The notes under the pieces: model-generated
What the model saw: only the letters and a program-made list of their open reading frames with translations
Database searches by the model: none
What the model was told of the DNA's origin: nothing
Translations under genes and position numbers: made by a program
Shown: positions 1-23,523 of the stretch, piece after piece
How positions within the stretch are numbered: position 1 is the first letter of the stretch
How the letters are laid out: every line of letters begins with the position of its first letter
Origin: Xanthomonas sp. Leaf131
Lineage (GTDB): Bacteria > Pseudomonadota > Gammaproteobacteria > Xanthomonadales > Xanthomonadaceae
Length of the DNA: 64,000 nt
Assembly: GCF_001423495.1 (NCBI RefSeq)
Contig: NZ_LMOG01000018.1
Coordinates: forward strand, 440,125-504,124
Direction: 5' to 3'

Positions 1-12046
<12,046 letters not shown>

Positions 12047-12060
<14 letters not shown>

Positions 12061-15000
12061 GATCCATCTCCGTAAGTGCACTCAGTTGCGCCAGCGCGTC
12101 GGGCGCCAGGCGTTGCAGCTGTGCCAGCGCGAGCCTGCGGCTGAAGGCGGCCAGGGTCGGGAACTCGAACACCGCCGACAGCGGCAACCGCACCTGCGCC
12201 TGTTCGCTCAACTGCGCCAGCAACCGCACCGCCAGCAGCGATTGCCCGCCCAGCGCGAAGAAGTCGTCGTCGCGGCCCACCTGCGGCAGCCCCAGCAGCC
12301 GGCACCAGTGCGCGGCCACCAGGCATTCGGTCGGGCCGGTCGGTGCGCTGTAGGGACGCAGCGCAAACGCCTGGCCTTCCGGTGCCGGCAAGGCCTTGCG
12401 ATCGAGCTTGCCGTTGGCGGTCAGCGGCAGCTTGGGTAGCACCACCCAGGCCGACGGCAGCATGTGCTCGGGCAGTGCGCACTCGAGTGCGGCACGCAGC
12501 GTGGCGGGCCGTAAAGCCGCGGCATCGGCATCGGGCAGCGCGGTGAGATAGGCCACCAGCCGCGTCAGGCCCGGGCTGTCTTCGCGTGCCAGCACCACCG
12601 CTTCGCGTACACCGGGGGCCGCGAGCAGACGCGATTCGATCTCGCTCAGCTCCACCCGCAAGCCGCGGATCTTGACCTGATGGTCGTTGCGTCCCAGGTA
12701 CTGCAGGTTGCCATCGGGCAGCCAACGCGCCAGGTCGCCGGTCTTGTAGCGGCGTGCGTCGTGCACGTCGAAATGGTCGTCGGCGACAAAGCGCTCGGCA
12801 CTGAGCTCAGGCAGATTCCAATACCCGCGCGCCACCTGCACGCCACCGATGTGCAGCTCGCCGGGCACGCCGACCGGCACCGGCTGGCCATGGGTATCGA
12901 GCACGTACAAACGGGTATTGGCGATCGGCCGGCCGATCGGCACCAGCCCGGGGTGCAGCTGCGGATCGCACTGCCAATGACTGACTTCGATCGCCGCCTC
13001 GGTGGGTCCATAGAGGTTGTGCAATTCAACATGCGGCAGCGCCTGCAGACAGCGCCGCTGCAAGGCATCGCTCAGCGCCTCGCCACTGCACAGCAGCCAA
13101 CGAAGGCTGGGGCAACGTGGCGGTTCGGCTTGATCCAGAAACAGCTGCAGCATCGACGGCACGAAGTGCGCCTGGGTGATGCCCCGTTGTTCGATCACCG
13201 TGGCCAGATACTGCGGATCCTGATGCCCCTGCGGGCGCGCAAGCACCAGGCGTGCGCCGGCCTGCAGCGGCGAGAAGATCTCCCACAGCGAGATATCGAA
13301 ACCGAACGGCGTCTTCTGCAGCGCCCGATCGTGTGGCCCGAGCGGGAACATGGTTTGATGCCATTGCAGCCGGTTGACCACGCCACGATGCGCGTTCATC
13401 ACTCCCTTCGGTTGACCGGTGGAGCCGGAGGTGTAGATCACGTAAGCCAGGCAGTCTGGATGCAGGTCGGGCAGCTGCGGTGCGCTAGTGGGTTGCGCGT
13501 GCCAGGGCAGCTCTGGTGCATCCAGGCGGCAGTAAGTGAGTTCGGCACGTTGCGGAATTCTTGCCAGACCATAGTCGTCGCAGAGCACCGCCAGCGGCTG
13601 ACTGTCGGCGAGCATGTAGGCCAGCCGCTCGCTCGGATACTCCGGATCCAGCGGCACATACGCAGCGCCGGCCTTGAGGATGCCGAGCAGGCCGATCACC
13701 ATTTCCACACTGCGCTGCAGACACAGCGCCACGCGACATTCCGGCCCCACGCCGAGGCTGCGCAGATGATGGGCCAACTGGTTGGCCTGGGCGTCCAGTT
13801 CCGCATAACTCAGCGAGCGTGCATCCAGCTCCACCGCGATGGCGTCGGGCGAGCGCTGCACTTGCGCTTCAAACAGCTGGTGCAGGCAGATGCCGGGCGC
13901 GAGTGCGGTGACGGTGGCATTGAACTCTTCCAGGACCTGGGTTTGTTCTGCCTTCGGCAACACCGGTAATCGCTGTACCGGTGTCTGCGGCGCATGTTCC
14001 AACGCATCGACCAGGCCGCTCAGAGCAGTCGCCAGGTAGCTGCATAGACGTCGCGGCTCCAGCACTGCGCAGACCTGCGCCGTCAGCGCCAGGCCGTGGC
14101 CATCGTCTTCCATCGCCAGATGAATCGGGTAGTGCGTGCGCTCCTCGCCACCGAGTAGTGAAGCATCGCCGCTATGGCGGTTGTGCCGGTAGTTGAACAG
14201 GGCAGTGAACAGCGGCGCCGGTGCCGGCACCGCGCTGCACCGCTGCGCCAGTGCCAGCGATGCGTGTTCGTGATGCAGCAACGCGGCCAGATCGGCATGC
14301 GTGCGGCGCACGGCCGCTTCGGCGCCGATCGGCTCGGCCAGCGCGACGCGTAGCGGCAAGGTATTGATGAACGGCCCAAGTGCACCGGCGCCGGTCTGGC
14401 CCATGCGGCCGAACAGCACGCTGCCGAACACCGCGTCGGTGCAGCCGCTGGTGCGGGCCACCACCAGTCCCCAGGCCAGATGACACAGGCTGGCCAGACT
14501 CACGCCCAGTCGTTGCGCTGCCTCACGCAGTCTCGCCACCAGCGATGCATCCAACACCATCGTGTGCTCGCTGGGCGCAGCATCTGTCGCCTGCAAGAGA
14601 CCCAATGGCGCGCACGGCGTATCCAGATCGCCCAGGCGCTCGCGGAAAAACGCTTCGTGCGCGGTTTGCGGCAATCCCAAGCGCGCTTGCGCGACGAGGT
14701 TGCGAAATGGTTGCGGCGGTGCGAGTTCAGCGCCGCGTCCGGTCTGCAGGGTCTGGATCTCGGACTGGATGGTGTCCAGCGTGGTGTGGTCGCCGATCAG
14801 ATGATGTTGCAACACAAGCAGATGCCAACGTTGGCCGTCCGAGTCCGCCACGACGCTCGCATGCAACAGCGGTGCGCGGCGCAGATCCAGCTGACGCGAG
14901 TGCGGAAGCGTGGCCAGTTGGTGTTCGAACGGTTGCTGTGGATCGAAGCCGGAGCAATGCAACACGTCGATCGGCAACGTTGCATGGCGATAGACCGCTT

Positions 15001-18000
15001 GTACCGGTTCGCTCAGGCCTTCCCACAGCACCGCGCTACGCAGGATGTCGTGGCGGTCGATGACGGTTTGCAGTGCGGTCAGATAGGCATCCAACCGCGT
15101 GCGATCGGCAAAGCGCAATCGCAGGCGTAGTACATAGGGATCGCCATCGGTGGCCAGCAGATGGTGGAAGAGCAGGCCGTGCTGGAATGGCGAGAGTGCG
15201 TAGATGTCCTGCACGTTGGCGATGCCACCGGGAACTTGCTCCAGCACGCGGTCAATGTCCTGCTGGGTGAGGTCGGCGAGTGGCAGGTGTTGCGGGGTGA
15301 GTTGGGTCAAGCCGGGGGTGATGCGGTTGGGTGGGACGATCAGCGCGTTGTTGGTGTCTGCGTTGCTACGCAGGCTGGCGGCAAAGCCGGCCAAGGTGGG
15401 GGAGGCGAAGAGGTTGCGGACTTCGGCGTGCAACCCATTCGCGCGCAGTCGTTCGACCAGGTGGATTGCCAGTAACGAATGTCCGCCAAGGGCGAAAAAC
15501 TGATCGTCGCGGCCGACCTGTTGCACGCCAAGTAGCTCGCACCAGTGTGCTGCGATGGCGCATTCGATTGGTCCTTGCGGAGGCACGAAGTGACGTGTGG
15601 CCAAGGCGTCTTCGGTGGGCGCGGGTAGGGCGCGGCGGTCGAGCTTGCCGTTTGGAGTTAACGGCAGCGCTTCCAGGTGCACGTAAGCGGCTGGCACCAT
15701 GTAATCGGGCAGTTGCGCAGCCAGATGGCTTCGCAGTGCTTCGACTGGCAGTGCCGTGGCAGCCAGGTAATAGGCCACCAGGCGCAGCTGGCCGGTCTCA
15801 TCAGTGCGCGCCAGCACCACCGCATCGCGTACATCGGAGTGGTTTGCCAATCGTGCGGCGATCTCGCCAGGTTCGATACGCAGTCCGCGGATCTTGACCT
15901 GATCGTCGTTGCGGCCGAGGTATTCGAGCACGCCATCGCTACGCCAACGCGCGAGATCCCCGGTCTTATACAACTGAGCGCTCGGTGCAGAGCGGAACGG
16001 ATCGGGAATGAAACGCTGTGCGCTAAGCTCGGGGCGACCGAGGTAACCACGTGCGACTTGCACGCCGCCGATATGCAGCTCGCCGGCCACGCCGATCGGC
16101 GTTGGCTGCAGATGCGCATCGAGTACGTAGAGCTGTGTATTGGCGACCGGCGTGCCGATGGGGGTGTTGTCGGGGACATCGGTGGTAGCGGTACAGTCCC
16201 AGAAGCTGACGTCGATGGCGGCTTCGGTCGGGCCATAAAGGTTGTGCAGCTGCACGTTGGGAAGTTGCGCGCGGAAGCGTTGCACCAGTTGCCCGGGCAA
16301 GGCCTCGCCGCTGCAAATGACGCGGGTCAATCCACCGCACTGTTGCGCTGCATCCGTGGCCAGAAAGGCGTCGAGCATCGAAGGGACGAAGTGCAGCGTG
16401 GTCACCCCAGCCTGCGCGATGGTTGCGCCGAGATAGGCCGGATCCTTGTGTCCACCTGGTCGCGCCAGCTGCAGGCGAGCGCATGGCCAGAACAGCTCCC
16501 AGACAGAGACATCGAAGCTGATCGGGGTCTTCTGCAGCACCACATCGTCAGCCGTGAGCGCGTAAGTGTCCTGCATCCACAGCAGGCGATTGACCACGCC
16601 ACGATGGGTGTTCATCGCGCCCTTGGGCGTGCCGGTGGAGCCGGAGGTGTAGATCACGTAGGCGAGGTGGTGCGGTTGCAGCCCGGTGACATCCGGGGCG
16701 GTGCCAGGTTGGTGCGCCCAGGGGGAGTGGGTTTGGTCCAGTTGATAGACCGCCAATGTCTTTGGCAGTCCTTTGCACAGCAGCACGCTGTTCGAAGTCT
16801 CGGTGTCTAGCAGCGAGACGCGATCCAGTGCGTCGCTTGCAAACAGCGGAATGTGTTCGCGCGCATAGGCATCGATGAGCAGGGCGAGCGGCTGGCTGTC
16901 GGCGAGCATGTCGGCCAGGCGCTGGGCCGGATAATCAGGATCCAGCGGCACGTAGGCGCCACCGGCTTTCAGGATCGCGAGCAGGCCGACGACCAATCCC
17001 GGGCTGCGCTGTGCACAGATCGCCACGCGCACATCGGGCCCGACGCCGAGTTGGCGCAGATGGTGGGCAAGCCGATTGGCCTGCGCGTCCAGCGCGGCAT
17101 AGTCCAGTTGCAGGTGGTCCTGAGCCACGGCAATGGCATGCGGGGTGCGCTGCATTTGCTGTTCGATCAGCGTATGCAATAGCGTGGACGGATAAGCGAT
17201 GGATGCCGGCTGGAAGTCGACCAGCAGTTGTCGACGCTCGCTCGGGCCAAGCAGCGTAATCGTGTCCAGCGGGGCTGCACTGTCGGCGACCATCGCACGC
17301 AACACGCTGTGCAGATAGCCGACGATGCGGGTAGCGCTGGCGGCATCGAACAGCGCGGTGGCATAGCTCAGCGTGCCGTGCACATTGGTGCCTTCGCTGC
17401 TTGGCTGTCCTGCTGGCTGACCACCACTGCGCAACTGCAAGATAAGATCGAAGCGCGCGGAGGTGGCAGGAATCTGCAGGAGCTGTGGGTGCAGTGCGGC
17501 CCACGGGTCGTCTGTGGTTTCTGCATGCTCCATCGAGGTGCCAGAAATACTGGGAGTTGCCGGGGCAATCGAGTCTTGCTCCCAGGCCAACATTGTCTGC
17601 ACCAGCGCGGTATGCGCACTGCTGCGCACTGGTTGCACGGCTTGCACCACCTGCTCAAACGGCACGTCTTGATGCGCCTGCGCGTCGAGCACGCGCTGTC
17701 GCACCTGCGCCAGCAACGTTGCCGTGTCCAAACTGGCCGGAGCGTCGAAACGGATCGCCAGCGTATTGACGAACAAGCCGATCAACGGCCCCAACTCTGC
17801 CCGCGTCCGTCCGGCCACCGGGATGCCGACCAGCACGCACTCCTGTCGGCACAATCGCGATAACAGCGCGCCCCAAGCCGCCAGCACCGCCATGAACACG
17901 GTACAGCCATGGCGGCGCGCCATGATTTCCAGCCCATCACTGAGATCAGCATCAAAGCGGATAGGCACCTCGGCACCGCTGAAATCCTGTTGCGGCGGAC

Positions 18001-21000
18001 GCGGGCGATCCAGCGGCAGATCGAGCAAGCTGGGCGCGCCGTCAAGCTGACGTTTCCAATAATCGAGTTGCTGCTGACCACGTGATCCATCCAGCCACTG
18101 CCGTTGCCAGGCGGCGTAGTCCGGGTACTGGATCGGTAGCGGTGGCAATGGATTCGGCTGGCCGCGCAGGCAACTGACGTACAACGCCGACAGCTCATGC
18201 AACAGCACACCGACCGACCAGCCATCCGACGCACTGTGGTGCTGGGTGATCAGTAGCACATGCTGTTCGGCCGACAATTGCAGCAGACGGAAACGGGCCG
18301 GTGCATCGCGGTCGAGCTGGAACGGGGTGCTGGCCTCATATGCGATCCAGTGCTGCAGCTCCGCGTCTAGCTCACAGTGATCGATCAGCGCGTGATCGAT
18401 GAGCTGATGCTCGTGCAGCACTAACGCCTGTTCGGGCGGCAGCAGCTCGACGTGCACGCGCGCCGCATCCAGCTGCTCGGCCGAGTACGGTATCGCTGCG
18501 GAGCTGACAGACGCTGTGCTGGTAGACGCTGCCGCGCTGACAACATCGCCGGTCTGCTGCAAGCGGCGCTGCCGAAAACAACTCCGCAGTGCTTCGTGCC
18601 GCGCGACCAGCGCGTGCAGCGCCGCACGCAGCGCATCGCGATCCAGCGCGCCATGCAACCGCAAGCCCATCGGCATGATGTATGTCGCGTTGGGGCCTTC
18701 CAACTGATCCAGAAACCACAGCCGTTGCTGGGCGAAGGACAGTGGCAATGGCTGGTTGCGCGGCAGACGCGGGATCGCGCTGAGCGCATCGCCGGCGCTG
18801 TCCTGCAACGCCAGCGCAAAATCGCATAGCACCGGGTGCGCAAACAACAGCGTCATCGGTACCTGGCGCGCAAACGCGGCCTGCAGGCGGGCACTGACGC
18901 GCATCGCCAGCAACGAGTGCCCACCCAGCGCGAAGAAGTGATCGTGCCTGCCGACCTGCGGCAATCCGAGCAGCTCCGCCCAGAGTCCAGCCAGGAAGCA
19001 TTCGTATGCACCTTGCGGCGGCGCATAGCCGGCTGCAGCGACTGCGTCACGATCCGGCGCCGGCAACGCACGCCGGTCAACTTTGCCGCTGGCAGTCAGC
19101 GGCAGTCGCTGGAGTGGCACGAACACCGATGGCAGCATGTGCTTGGGCAAGTACCTGGCCAGCGCCGCACGTAGCGTGGCGGGAGCGAGCGCGTCGTCGA
19201 TGTCATCCCTGCTATGGCCGCTATCGCTCCTTTCGGTATTGCTATGCAGCTGCTTTCCAGCGACGACATACGCCACCAACTGCTTATCCGCCGCACCTTC
19301 CTGGCGCGCGACCACTACCGCATCGTCCACTCCTGCGCAGCGGCGCAGGGCCGCCTCGATTTCGCCGGGCTCGATACGGAAGCCGCGTACTTTCAGCTGA
19401 TGATCGCAGCGGCCCAAAAAATCCAGGCTGCCGTCCTCGCGCCAGCGCGCCAGATCGCCGCTGCGATACAACCGCCCACCCGGCACGAAGGGATCGTCGC
19501 TAAAGCGTTCCTCAGTGAGTCCCGGCTGATTGAGATACCCGCGCGCCACGCCCGGCCCACCGATGTAGATCTCGCCGGGCACACCGATCGGCACCAACTC
19601 GCGTTGATCGTCCAGCAGATAAATCCGCGTGCTGGCGATCGGGCGCCCGATCGGTACTGATGTCACCGGCGCCTTGTCGAAGCGATGGCAGGTGCTGAAG
19701 GTGGTCGCCTCGGTCGGCCCGTACGCGTTGATCAATTGACAGTGCGGTAAGGTCCGATTGACTCGTTCGATCGCTGTACGCGAGAGCACATCGCCGCCGG
19801 CAAACAGCTGGCGCACACTATGCAACTGCGCCAATTGCGCAGGGCCAAGGAGTTCGAACAGGCCGGCAGTCAACCACAAGGTGGTGACCTGATGGTGTTG
19901 CACCTGCGCACAGATCACATCCAGATCCAACGCGCCGGGTGGCGCGAGCACCAGCCGCGCACCATTGAGCAATGCACCCCACAGCTCGAAGGTGGACGCA
20001 TCGAATGCCAATGGTGCTGCAAGCAGGAAGCACTGCGACGCATCGCAGTCGGCGTAATCAGGCGTGCAGACCAGGCGCACCACATTGCGCTGCTCGACCA
20101 TCACGCCCTTGGGTACGCCGGTAGAGCCGGAGGTGTACAGCACGTAGGCCAGATGATGCGGCTGCAATGCAGGCACATCAGGCGCAGTGTCAGGTAGCGT
20201 TGCCCAGGCAGGATGGGCCTGATCCAGCAGGCAAACCGGCAAGGCATCAGGCAATGACAAGCGCCGCAGTGACTGCGTATCGGCCAGCACAGCGAGCGGG
20301 CGGGCGTCGTCCAGCAGCGCACGCAGACGCTGCTGCGGAGTATCGGCATCCAGCGGAAGATATCCGCCACCGGCCTTGAGAATGGCAAGCAAACCTATCA
20401 CCAACGCCGGACCACGTGCAGCACTGATGGCAACCAGACAATCGGGGCCGACGCCGAGCGCACACAGAAAATGCGCAAGACGACTGGACTGCAGATCCAG
20501 TTCGGCATAACTCAGCTGGATGTTGCCGTCCACGAGCGCAATTGCCTGCGGCGCGTTCGCTACTTGCTCGGCAAACAACGCCGCCATGCCGCGCTGTGGA
20601 AACTGCGTGTCGCTACAGTTGAATGTGTGTAGCACGCGACTGCGCTCGCTGCCGGGCAGCAGCGGCAATGAAGCGGCAGGACTATGCTGCGCCTCGGGAC
20701 GTTCAAGCGCTGCCAGCAAGCATCGCAACCGTGCACCCACACGTAATGCCTGCCGTTGCGTTGATTGCGACATGCGGATTCCACAGCGAAATCGCTTCCG
20801 CAGCTGACAGATTTGAAGGTGCAATTGCGATGCTGTGGCTGCACTGACAATCACCACGCTTTCGTTCACCGCATCGATCTCGATCAGCGCCGGCCAAGCA
20901 TGTGCAGCATCGCCACGTGGCGCGCCGATCGAGTGCGCGCCATCGTCTTCCGCGGCATCGAGGGCACCGCGATCCATCGCAACACGCACCTGCTGGCAAA

Positions 21001-21379
21001 TCGCCGCGTATGTATCGTGTGCAGCTGGATGCACATCCAGCTGACGCGTGTGGGTGCCGTAACGCAATCTGATCTGCAACGGCGATGGCGCGCAGGTACG
21101 TATCAGATAGATCGCCACTGCGGCGAGCAGGCGTTCCAGGCCCTGCGTTTCGGCCGATCCCGGCAAGGCCTGCCAGCGTGACCAGACCAATGCGCCAGCT
21201 GTCTCCTCGGACGAAAACTGTGGCTGCGAAATGTCGGGGTAGGGGATTGTCGAGTTACCTGGCTCGCTGACCGGTCGCGATGAGACGGGTGCGGCGCCGA
21301 CCAGTGCTGCTTCTGAGTCAGAAGTCACGTTGAAAGCCGCAAAGCGCAGAGCTATTGAAGTTGGACACGAGATATCCAT
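12047..21379 (-). CDS. Nonribosomal peptide synthetase, first subunit (3110 aa)
   Basis: This is the initiating NRPS of the assembly line. Residues 1-240 are an atypical region without an HHxxxDG motif. They are followed by A (about 262-780), T (Ser 822), C (870-1330, HHSASDG), A (1390-1900), T (Ser 1968), dual C/E (2020-2480), A (2490-2990) and T (Ser 3047), ending shortly after the last carrier domain. Adenylation codes suggest Val-like, Ser and Ser. The start is the ATG at 21379, although no strong ribosome-binding site precedes it. Its last 14 bases overlap the start of the second NRPS gene in the same direction. There is no starter C domain of the lipopeptide kind, so I see no evidence that the product is acylated. 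Function as an NRPS is secure; the peptide is not known. Confidence 0.97.
12170..15399 (-). other. NRPS module 3 (dual C/E-A-T), Ser-like adenylation domain
   Basis: The condensation domain carries both dual-domain signatures, HHLLATDGD at its N-terminus (exact match to HH[I/L]xxxxGD) and HHLIGDH later, so it should epimerize the Ser from module 2. The adenylation pocket reads D-I-W-H-L-S-L-I-E with K. The Ser code is DVWHLSLIDK, so this differs by two conservative changes (V to I, D to E), and Ser is the best guess. The carrier motif is LGGQSLL. Confidence 0.75.
15400..18789 (-). other. NRPS module 2 (C-A-T), Ser adenylation domain
   Basis: The LCL-type condensation domain has an intact HHSASDG. 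The adenylation pocket reads D-V-W-H-I-S-L-I-D with K, one conservative step from the Ser code DVWHLSLIDK. It comes from FDVSVWELF, TTLHFVP, RVICSGE and NLYGPTEAAID. The carrier motif is LGGHSLL. The dual C/E domain in the next module predicts D-Ser. Confidence 0.85.
16484..20660 (-). repeat. Second copy of the duplicated NRPS A-T-C-A segment
   Basis: This is the partner of the segment at 1-4210 and covers A1-T1-C2-A2. Similarity is very high near 16484-16670 and more diverged toward the A1 end, as expected if gene conversion has acted unevenly or selection differs along the segment. Confidence 0.8.
18790..20659 (-). other. NRPS initiation module 1 (A-T), Val-like adenylation domain
   Basis: The adenylation pocket reads D-A-F-W-F-G-A-T-F with K, from FDASTFELW, VTTLWLTAG, QLFAGGD and INAYGPTEATTF. 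It matches the module 6 pocket except for F in place of L at position 299. The closest known codes are Val codes, but Ala 322 and Phe 299 make the call tentative. The carrier Ser is near residue 822. The module is not preceded by a functional condensation domain. Confidence 0.7.
20660..21379 (-). other. Atypical N-terminal region of the initiating NRPS (about 240 aa)
   Basis: The first 240 residues do not show A, T or E motifs and lack HHxxxDG. The last part, leading into the adenylation domain with a run like LLPGSERSRVLHTFN, resembles the usual C-to-A linker. The region may therefore be the remnant or reduced C-terminal half of a condensation domain. This is inference; a fold search would be needed. 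Confidence 0.5.
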
Positions 21380-21389
21380 CGCAAAAACT

Positions 21390-21415
21390 GCGGAGTTTCG
21401 GGCGTCCTTGGATAA
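21390..21415 (-). repeat. Direct repeat copy 1 upstream of the NRPS operon
   Basis: On the plus strand the copy is a 26-base run starting GCGGAGTTTC and ending CCTTGGATAA. A second, slightly changed copy lies at 21480-21504, about 90 bases further upstream of the NRPS start. The shared core is GCGGA followed by a short T/C-rich stretch, CG and CCTTGGATAA. It sits 10-35 bases upstream of the NRPS start codon. Confidence 0.6.
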
Positions 21416-21479
21416 GCGGATGAGTCTCCTTGCGTGGGCTCACCATAGGGTGTGTTCGAGAAGGATTTATTACATGTGC

Positions 21480-21504
21480 GCGGATTTTTCGCGCCCTTGG
21501 ATAA
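21480..21504 (-). repeat. Direct repeat copy 2 upstream of the NRPS operon
   Basis: This partner of 21390-21415 ends in the same CCTTGGATAA decamer and starts GCGGATTTTT. It abuts the inverted repeat at 21500-21517. Confidence 0.6.
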
Positions 21505-21517
21505 TCGAAAGATTATC
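21500..21517. promoter_or_regulatory. Inverted repeat, candidate operator for the NRPS operon
   Basis: The perfect dyad GATAATC-GAAA-GATTATC lies about 120-140 bases upstream of the NRPS start, in a locally AT-rich patch (about 21470-21590) that contrasts with the GC-rich surroundings. It could be a regulator-binding site or an RNA hairpin; which one is not shown by the sequence. Confidence 0.45.
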
Positions 21518-21519
21518 GA

Positions 21520-22030
21520 ATGGATATCTATTTTGCTTATGTAGTTTATTTAACGAATTATTTCTTCCGGAAATTTATCAGGGTAATGGCGGTGCGCACT
21601 TCTTCACTACTTTCCTTTGCGCGGGTCAGGTCGGATCAGCGCTGTGAGCCGCATCGCATAAACCTAGTAACCTGCCATGTCCGCCGGCGCGGTGACTGTT
21701 ACCTCAGCGCCACAGTCGTTGTGCAAAAACGGGATGCATTACCCGACCAAACGATGCCGCCTCTGAAGAGGTCCGGATCGCAACTCCGCCGCTGTGCAAG
21801 GACCAGCCAAACGGCAGCGGTGAACGCTACGGCGAGATGCCTGTCAAAGCGGAGGTGATCATGAGAGCAGGCTGGCAATGTCGGCGGCAGCCTCACGACG
21901 AGGGGGGGCTGAGGCCTGTTCAGCCCTGCGCGCTTGATCCGGCTGGCAAGCGCTGCCACGTAAAGACGTGAACGCGGCAAGATGCCCGGCATGGCGACCG
22001 AGCTTGGGGCATGTCGTCACCGCGGCGCGG
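21520..22030. other. Long intergenic region without a recognised gene
   Basis: About 500 bases separate the NRPS promoter area from the tRNA promoter. It begins AT-rich and becomes GC-rich. Short open frames exist on both strands but none has a recognisable domain or a convincing ribosome-binding site. I compared it by eye with tmRNA, RNase P RNA, SRP RNA and cobalamin riboswitch signatures and found none. Confidence 0.5.
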
Positions 22031-22047
22031 CAGACCAATCGGTCCCC

Positions 22048-22076
22048 TTGGCGTCTACGCTAAACAAGGCTACAAT
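22048..22076 (+). promoter_or_regulatory. Sigma-70-type promoter upstream of the tRNA-Cys gene
   Basis: There is a -35 element TTGGCG (22048-22053) and a -10 element TACAAT (22071-22076) with an optimal 17-base spacer. Transcription would start near 22083, about 150 bases before tRNA-Cys, giving a leader that contains the hairpin at 22175-22192. Confidence 0.6.
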
Positions 22077-22082
22077 GGCGTC

Positions 22083-22192
22083 CGTTCCAGAGCAGGGGGG
22101 CGGCGAAAAACCCGTTGCAACACAGTGGGTTGGACGCTTGCTAAAGAAGTTGTGGTCGCTGGCTCGGACGTACAGGCCCCGTTTGCGGGGTC
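22083..22192 (+). ncRNA. Possible small RNA or tRNA-operon leader ending in a GC hairpin
   Basis: The predicted transcript from the promoter at 22048-22076 runs about 110 bases to a hairpin with stem GGCCCCG / CGGGGTC (22175-22181 with 22186-22192), loop TTTG partly in the stem, followed by TTG. It may be a separate small RNA with a weak terminator or just the processed leader of tRNA-Cys. No family was recognised. Confidence 0.3.
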
Positions 22193-22231
22193 TTGCTCGT
22201 TGCAAGGTAAGTGTTGTGGCAAGCGATGTTC

Positions 22232-22305
22232 GGCCTGGTGGTAGAGTGGTTATGCAGCGGACTGCAAATCCGCGTACGCCGGTTCAATTCCGGCCCAGGC
22301 CTCCA
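22232..22305 (+). tRNA. tRNA-Cys (GCA)
   Basis: This is a 74-base cloverleaf. The acceptor stem GGCCTGG pairs with CCAGGCC, the anticodon GCA sits in the loop of GGACTGCAAATCC, the T-arm is GCCGGTTCAATTCCGGC, the discriminator is T, and CCA is encoded. It follows a sigma-70-type promoter. Confidence 0.97.
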
Positions 22306-22433
22306 CATCGTTCTCTAGATTTCAGTCACGCGCGTGTCCCGGTTTGCAAGTGGCTGACGCCGCAAGAAACAGCAAGCTGGCGGTGTGAAGGGACTAGCGC
22401 AACGATGTGACAAGTTGTACAATTTTGTTCCAC

Positions 22434-22509
<76 letters not shown>

Positions 22510-22550
22510 AATTCGAATGACTGAAGTGTATGTTCGGTCGATGACACCAA

Positions 22551-22571
22551 AGGGCCTCATGGCCCTTTTTT
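22551..22571 (+). terminator. Rho-independent terminator after tRNA-Gly
   Basis: The stem AGGGCC / GGCCCT has the loop TCAT and is followed by a run of six T residues. On the other strand it is also the first hairpin downstream of the phosphopantetheinyl transferase gene, with a weaker T tract. Confidence 0.85.
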
Positions 22572-22740
22572 GTTGTGTTCGATTTTTGCAGATGTGCATT
22601 CCTTCGCAACTCACATCCACGCGCCTGCATGGGTGTACTACGTTGCAAAAGTTGAAACCCCGAATGGCGTGCACCGGGCATCCGCAAACGCGGCGATCAC
22701 TCAGCGCTGCAAGTCTGCACAGCAGCCAATGCGTTACCGC

Positions 22741-23523
22741 TCACCAAACGCGATAGGTGATCACCGTGTGCGGATCGACAAAACCGAAACCGAGCTCGCA
22801 CAGCTGCCCCTCTGGCAGGTCCGCACACAGCCGCTCGCAGACCTGCAGACGGACCTGCCCGGCAAGCGGATCCAGTGCCAGCAGCTGCGCACTGGAAAAA
22901 TCGAAATAGCGACCTACCGCTGAAAAACTCGCCTTGAACAGACTTTCCTTGGCCGAGAAGACGATAGTCAGCAGCACATCCAGCGGGTGGCCGGTGGACG
23001 CAGCGATCGATTGCAACAGCGCCAGTTCTGCGCTGTTGACCACCGTGCTCACTAACGCATCGCATGCGTCGGTATCGACGACATGTTCCAGATCGATGCC
23101 GATGCCACGCCATCGGCCGTGGCGTGCAACTGCCGCTGCGGCCAGACGATGCGTATGCGAGATGCTGCCGATTGCCTGCGCCGGCCAGACCGGTTCGCGT
23201 GCAGTGCCGGTGGCGATCTGCAGATCGCTGTCTGCGGGAACCAGGGATTGCTGTTGCAAGGCCTGGCGCGCGGCCATTCTGCCGAAAAAATACTCGGCCT
23301 GGCGCTTGCGGACGCTACGGGCAATGGTGGATGGACAGACGATCTTGCAGCTGCCGAACGCCTCAAGCGAAAACTGCGCAAGCTCGAATGCGATGACCTG
23401 CACCACCAGGCTGCCGCCATGCGGGCAGGGAAGGGTGTATTGCCAACGCGCACGCAATGCCTCCACCGAAGCAATGGCGGGGTCGGCAGGCGGCGCTGCG
23501 CTCTTGGTCAGCACCGAATGCAT
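22741..23523 (-). CDS. 4'-phosphopantetheinyl transferase (EntD/Sfp superfamily)
   Basis: This 260-residue enzyme transfers the phosphopantetheine arm of CoA to the conserved Ser of carrier domains, and is the expected activator of the two NRPS proteins encoded at 1-21379. The motifs are the GSISHTHRLAAAAVA block (about residue 140), IGIDLEHV with the Mg-binding acidic pair (about 160) and FSAKESLFKASF, matching the F-x-x-KE-x-x-(F/Y)KA signature. The frame is open further upstream, but that part runs through the tRNA-Leu gene, so I chose the ATG at 23523. No strong ribosome-binding site is visible there. It sits between tRNA genes, not in the NRPS operon, and may also serve other carrier proteins. 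Confidence 0.9.
   Translation of the reverse strand: MHSVLTKSAAPPADPAIASVEALRARWQYTLPCPHGGSLVVQVIAFELAQFSLEAFGSCKIVCPSTIARSVRKRQAEYFFGRMAARQALQQQSLVPADSDLQIATGTAREPVWPAQAIGSISHTHRLAAAAVARHGRWRGIGIDLEHVVDTDACDALVSTVVNSAELALLQSIAASTGHPLDVLLTIVFSAKESLFKASFSAVGRYFDFSSAQLLALDPLAGQVRLQVCERLCADLPEGQLCELGFGFVDPHTVITYRVW

Noticed and set aside
21650..22030. tmRNA, RNase P RNA, SRP RNA or cobalamin riboswitch
   Set aside because: None of the conserved core sequences of these RNAs is present.
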